NCBI GenBank assembly: GCA_041739875.1
Contig: JBGSNA010000218.1
Coordinates: forward strand, 12,554-76,553
From: JBBSJZ01 sp041739875
Lineage (GTDB): Bacteria; Planctomycetota; Planctomycetia; Pirellulales; Pirellulaceae
DNA length: 64,000 bases
Reading direction: 5' to 3'
Both the position numbers and the translations under genes were made by a program. Below, in pieces: positions 60,298-64,000 of the stretch. Position 1 is the first letter of the stretch. Each line of letters starts with the position of its first letter. The notes below the pieces were generated by a model, which ran no database searches, was not told where the DNA came from, and was given only the letters and a program-made list of their open reading frames with translations.

Positions 60298-61632
60298 ATG
60301 GACCAAGATGCCACTCGTACCGAGTCCTGGCGACAGCTAACATCGCTTGAACGATTTCTTCTCCGGCTCAACGAAACGCCTGGCGAGATGGTTTTTCGGG
60401 TGGACTTGCATTTTGAAGGCGGCATTGACCTCAATCGACTTCAAACTGCGTGCAACCAGGCGCTCGCAATGCATCCATTGCTTCGCTCGCATATTGAGCA
60501 CAAATCAACTTGGTTACAAAACCAAGCAACGGTCCAAGTGACGGTGAACGAAATCGGCACGATGCCAGTTTGGGTTTCCAGACCGCTCGCTCGATTTGCA
60601 ATCGATCGTGGTGCGGGTGCTGCGATTCACTTAACTCGTTCATCCGACAACAAATCGCTGATTAGCTTCGACTTTGATCATGTGCGAGTCGATGGCCAGG
60701 GAGCGGGTCGTTATGTGCGGGATGTTTTGCAACGTTACTTCACCAGCAATGAAGCACCTGAGAAGCAAATTCGCATCGATTACGAGCAACTCCATCGACG
60801 GGGCGAGTACACATCACCGAATGACGAGATGCCACTTTCGGCGAAGGAGAAATTCGAGAACTTCTGGGTCACCGTGCGCGGGTCGAACTTGCGGTTTCCT
60901 GCTCGATCAGTAGTACCGCTGCACTGCGATGAGCCCCTTCATTCAACCTCGTTCATGGAAGTCAAAGAGACAAAACAGCTTCGTGAAGTGATTCGTGCTC
61001 GGGGATACACACTGAATGAATTCGCCATGGCGGGGAGCATGATGGCGATTGCCGAATTGAAATCGGACATAAGCGATGCCACGCACGTGTGCATGATGAA
61101 TCCAGTCGACTTGCGAACGTGGGCCGATCGGCGTTTGTCGGCCAGCAATCGCTTTGGCTTCGCGTTTGTTCGTCGCCAAGTGCACAGTCTTCGAGATCCC
61201 ATTGCAACGCTCGAGTCGATTGTCGAGCAAATGAGTTATGTGCGTCGGCGAGGCGTGGCTGCGGATCTTATCCAAGGCTTTGAGCTAGCAGAGAAAGTAC
61301 CTGGGCTGCTGCCTTACATTGAGTGGACAAAACGCTTCATTCCAACCGCAAACTTCACTTGCATGTCGAACTCGTCACCGGGCCGACGCATTGGTCTCAA
61401 GGCGGAGGATGGAACTTGGAGCCAAGACGGAATTTCGCTCACACGCGTCTCTGGGTATGGCCCCTTGCCGCCGCATGTCCCACTATCACTCGCACTTTGC
61501 GACAACGGTTCTGAGTTGTCACTGAACGTTCGTGGACGTACCGGATGTTTCGAGCCAACCGAAGTCCATCAACTCGCAGAAGCTTGGCGAAACAACATCG
61601 TCAGTCTAACCAAACGACTCCAGGCCGAGTAA
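60298..61632 (+). CDS. Condensation/PapA-like acyltransferase
   Basis: 444-aa protein of the CoA-dependent acyltransferase (condensation-domain) fold. The catalytic motif is FDFDHVRVDGQG, with His128-x3-Asp132-Gly and the first His of HHxxxDG replaced by Asp. The N-terminus LTSLERFLLRLNETPGEMVF and the C-terminal SYGPLPPHVPLSLALCDNG-like region fit PapA or WS/DGAT relatives. It lies one base after the FabL-like gene and is the last gene of the cluster. By context it could transfer the finished acyl or esterify the released alcohol; the acceptor is unknown. Confidence 0.78.
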   Translation: MDQDATRTESWRQLTSLERFLLRLNETPGEMVFRVDLHFEGGIDLNRLQTACNQALAMHPLLRSHIEHKSTWLQNQATVQVTVNEIGTMPVWVSRPLARFAIDRGAGAAIHLTRSSDNKSLISFDFDHVRVDGQGAGRYVRDVLQRYFTSNEAPEKQIRIDYEQLHRRGEYTSPNDEMPLSAKEKFENFWVTVRGSNLRFPARSVVPLHCDEPLHSTSFMEVKETKQLREVIRARGYTLNEFAMAGSMMAIAELKSDISDATHVCMMNPVDLRTWADRRLSASNRFGFAFVRRQVHSLRDPIATLESIVEQMSYVRRRGVAADLIQGFELAEKVPGLLPYIEWTKRFIPTANFTCMSNSSPGRRIGLKAEDGTWSQDGISLTRVSGYGPLPPHVPLSLALCDNGSELSLNVRGRTGCFEPTEVHQLAEAWRNNIVSLTKRLQAE

Positions 61633-61715
61633 ACTGGGGCGTTCCACAAAATGCTGTAGGACGTGAATGCACGATCTCTGCACGCACAAGCACACATTTT
61701 ATCGACTTAAGATTG

Positions 61716-62879
61716 ATGATTTCAAACAACCTCTTGAAGCTTGTCTCTGGCATTTTGATTGTGACCATCCTAGGTGTGATCATATTTGAAATCATCCAAG
61801 AAAACCCAGCCATGATGAGTCCAGTGGACACTCGAATCGAAGAAGGTGTTTTTGCTGGCGATCCAACGGTGATCAGCAACGCAAACGACAGCAACAGCGA
61901 AAATCAAGAGTCAATGCCGATTGAGTCGCCAGCCATCGCCGCCGAGCCAGGTAGTCGCCTCACGGTCGGTATTATAGGCGCAACGCCAAGCCAAAGTGAG
62001 GTCGTCACCATCTCGGAGATCCCATGGCTTACTTCGCAAGTTAATCGAGCTTTCAGAGACGCAGACAACTCCGCTTGTACGCTCCTTACGCCGGATCTGC
62101 CGCTCGATCCGGTACTTGCCGCATCGCGACCCGGTACTCGCCGGTCCCTTGGGCGCATCCCCGCACTCACCGTTGGCTTAGAAGTCGACGAATCGTCGAA
62201 AAACAAATTGCCCGTTGCCACGAGAGGCGCGATTCAGGGTTATCTGAAGGAACATCGACTCGCGATCGAACCAACTGTCTACGAGAGTGAAGATGTCAAG
62301 CTCTATTTCGGTACAGATTGTCGCGCAGCGTTTTACCGACAATCTAGTCCGAGTCGTACTGTCAAGGCAGAGCCAATGATTGATGAGGCAATCGGTCGTT
62401 TTCGCTCACTTGGAGTCCTGGGCGGAGAGTTGGCTCAAGATGGCCGGACTTTACTGATGGCGTTCCGTTACGTGAAGTCGAGCGATCGCCTGACGTCGGT
62501 TGCCGGCGGGTTAGAAACGGAAACGGAACTTCTATTCTTACACCTGGATGCAGATGCCACCACGCAAAAGTTAAGTTTTAAAGCATTTGTAACGAGTGAC
62601 GAACGCCAAAAACTTCATGAACTAGCCGTAGGTGGTTCGGTGCTGCGGCAAACTGTCCCGACCATTACGGCAAGCATTCGCTTCGATAGCTTCGTGATGA
62701 TGGGAATGTACCCGGCCGAACCCGTCGTGACGGGCGTAAGACACCAAGCAACGGGTACTCTCCCGGTCTCGTCGATTCGCCTTCTCACAAACGACAAGTT
62801 GTCTCAAGACAAGGTTACCTTTGAAGAGGTGCTCGATCGATTCGATGAATTCAGTCACCGAACTGATTTGATCCAGTAG
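61716..62879 (+). CDS. Membrane-anchored hypothetical protein
   Basis: 387-aa protein, no family recognised. A single N-terminal membrane helix (LLKLVSGILIVTILGVIIFE) anchors an extracytoplasmic or periplasmic domain with SRLTVGIIGATPSQSEVVTI, LTVGLEVDESSKNKLPVATR and LPVSSIRLLTNDKLSQDKVT. I choose the ATG at 61716, just before the anchor; the open frame extends upstream into the acyltransferase gene. It is separated from that gene by 83 bases, so it could be cotranscribed, but its link to the lipid cluster is unproven. The next gene is an exopolysaccharide protein. Confidence 0.72.
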   Translation: MISNNLLKLVSGILIVTILGVIIFEIIQENPAMMSPVDTRIEEGVFAGDPTVISNANDSNSENQESMPIESPAIAAEPGSRLTVGIIGATPSQSEVVTISEIPWLTSQVNRAFRDADNSACTLLTPDLPLDPVLAASRPGTRRSLGRIPALTVGLEVDESSKNKLPVATRGAIQGYLKEHRLAIEPTVYESEDVKLYFGTDCRAAFYRQSSPSRTVKAEPMIDEAIGRFRSLGVLGGELAQDGRTLLMAFRYVKSSDRLTSVAGGLETETELLFLHLDADATTQKLSFKAFVTSDERQKLHELAVGGSVLRQTVPTITASIRFDSFVMMGMYPAEPVVTGVRHQATGTLPVSSIRLLTNDKLSQDKVTFEEVLDRFDEFSHRTDLIQ

Positions 62880-63257
62880 AATTCAACAAGGGCGACTCAT
62901 CCCCCCAAATACACGCTTGCGATAGGAAATTGGACTTTCATCCATAACGTAAAAAACCAACGCACCTTGACCACCGCTAGGTTCGGCACAACGATTAGGG
63001 CGTGACCATGGCTATTCAGAATGCCGTATCCATAAACTATTTTAATGCTAAATTGCCCGATCGATTGAGGGTTAAGGCACCCCGGCAATCGTTCCATTTT
63101 GCACATCCAGCACAACCCACACCAACTATGCTTCTGTTCGGTTCATCGGCATTTGATTTGCGTTGATGAATGCCACCTTGAAGTATGCTCATTTACCCAT
63201 GGATTACGTCAGTCGCAATCCGTTTGGTTCCCAACCCTGTTGATTTCGAAGCACTAG
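62880..63257. other. Intergenic region ahead of the exopolysaccharide gene
   Basis: About 380 bases without a supportable gene. The minus-strand frame at 62897-63115 looks random. The region is AT-richer than its surroundings around 63020-63060 and presumably holds the promoter of the Wzz/GumC-type gene. No hairpin terminator or RNA gene is evident. Confidence 0.4.
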
Positions 63258-64000
63258 ATGAATTCCCCCAAGGTTGATTCAGGCAGAACTGTCCCTCAAG
63301 CGTCCAACGTCGGCGACGAAGGGTTCATTGACATCCTGAGCATTCTTCGTCGCCAGCGTTGGCTCATCGTATTCTTTGCTGTCTTAGGCACGGCTCTCGG
63401 CCTGCTTTACACACTAAAAGCCCAAGTTTGGTATGAATCCAACGCGAGAGTTTTGATCAACCAAAAGAACTCGGGACTGGCCAGCGGTGGCGGCTCGGAT
63501 ATGGTCGAAGAGGATGTCCTTGCGAACCACATGGAGATCATGCGCAGTCGCCGGATTGTCGAGTCAGCGTTGACCAAAGACGGCTTGATGAACCTGCCCA
63601 GCATCCAACCGCTTTTGGATGAGACCGAAGACACCGCAGACTATGTGATTGATCACTTAGAACTAGTGAAAGGCGGTGACGGAGGCGCCAAGGATGCGAG
63701 AAGCCTCAACATCTCGTTCTCACACATCGACCCCGCAGACGCACAAGTCGTTCTCGAGTCGATTCTTGTTGAGTACCAGAGATTCATTGCGGAACAACTT
63801 GAGTCCGTCATGTCGACAGCCAATCGCTTGGTGAACAAAGCAAAAGAAGAGGTCGAGCTCGAACTTCGCGCTGCTGAAGCGGAGTACGTTGTCGCCCGAA
63901 AAGCGGCCCCTTTACTTTTTCAGGGAGAAGGAAGCAGCAACGTTTATCAAGATAAGTATCGCCGACTGGAAGAGGAACTACTCAGCCTGCAGATCGAAGA
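63258..64000 (+). CDS. Wzz/GumC-type exopolysaccharide chain-length protein (partial, runs off right edge)
   Basis: The frame is open for 247 codons from the ATG at 63258, directly after an in-frame TAG, to the window edge. The N-terminus has FIDILSILRRQRWLIVFFAV, then a membrane helix (FFAVLGTALGLLYTL), then a periplasmic part with the Wzz pattern: YESNARVLINQKNSG, LANHMEIMRSRRIVESALTK and a coiled-coil region from about residue 190. Such polysaccharide co-polymerases control polymer length and export; many carry a C-terminal tyrosine kinase (BY-kinase), which would be beyond the window. With the epimerase and glycosyltransferases nearby, it points to exopolysaccharide synthesis. Confidence 0.85.
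   Translation, partial: MNSPKVDSGRTVPQASNVGDEGFIDILSILRRQRWLIVFFAVLGTALGLLYTLKAQVWYESNARVLINQKNSGLASGGGSDMVEEDVLANHMEIMRSRRIVESALTKDGLMNLPSIQPLLDETEDTADYVIDHLELVKGGDGGAKDARSLNISFSHIDPADAQVVLESILVEYQRFIAEQLESVMSTANRLVNKAKEEVELELRAAEAEYVVARKAAPLLFQGEGSSNVYQDKYRRLEEELLSLQIE

Noticed and set aside
1..64000. tRNA or rRNA genes, CRISPR arrays, insertion sequences, phage or integrase genes
   Set aside because: I looked through the intergenic regions for cloverleaf sequences with a GTTCGA-type T-loop, for regularly spaced repeats and for transposase motifs, and found none. A covariance search was not possible here.

Overview
The window looks like chromosomal DNA of a marine planctomycete of the Pirellulaceae (Rhodopirellula/Blastopirellula type). 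Grounds: the mid-range base composition (by eye), the gene families present (DUF1570, a secreted FAD oxidoreductase with a golvesin-like tail, a C30-carotenoid-type gene set, an EfpL-type elongation factor, a PUFA-like secondary-lipid synthase), and many lineage-restricted hypothetical proteins. This assignment is inference; no rRNA or other marker gene is present. I saw no tRNA, rRNA, CRISPR array, insertion sequence or phage.

Layout. 1-3.1 kb (minus): the start of an Mrp-type Na+/H+ antiporter operon (fused MrpA-MrpB, then MrpC running off the left edge). 3.3-6.4 kb: valS. 6.4-7.5 kb: decayed coding sequence, including a GT41/OGT-like pseudogene with an internal deletion. 7.6-14.2 kb: single genes (sugar isomerase-like protein, zinc-ribbon membrane protein, DUF1570 gluzincin-like protein, hypothetical protein, esterase, HlyIII). 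14.2-19.3 kb (minus): four-gene C30-carotenoid-type operon (aldehyde dehydrogenase, CrtN/P-like desaturase, acyltransferase, glycosyltransferase). 20-26.3 kb (minus): PspA gene flanked by a 1260-aa polytopic membrane protein and two hypotheticals. 26.4-31.5 kb: FAD oxidoreductase, PP2C phosphatase, LptF/G permease. 31.7-37 kb: DUF2760 plus two divergent Hsp70 genes. 37.5-40.4 kb: hypoxanthine phosphoribosyltransferase translationally coupled to two GT4 glycosyltransferases. 41.4-48.7 kb: CPA1-type antiporter with a nucleotide-binding tail, membrane protein, EfpL, small proteins, UDP-sugar epimerase, B12-binding radical SAM protein. 49.2-61.6 kb (plus): a tightly packed secondary-lipid cluster. 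61.7-64 kb: membrane-anchored hypothetical protein, then the start of a Wzz/GumC exopolysaccharide protein.

The most interesting region is the lipid cluster. It encodes an SDR/thioester-reductase-like protein, an iterative megasynthase (KS, degenerate KS/CLF, AT, two PUFA-type ACPs), KR-DH, a Rieske oxygenase, a FabL-like enoyl reductase and a condensation-fold acyltransferase. Together these could build, reduce, oxidise and transfer a lipid chain. The megasynthase reading frame stays open from 50843 to 58424 except for one in-frame TAA at 55700, directly after an A9 run. That stop separates the ACPs from the KR-DH half, and the KR-DH half has no convincing start codon of its own. This could be readthrough, a recent nonsense mutation or a sequence error.
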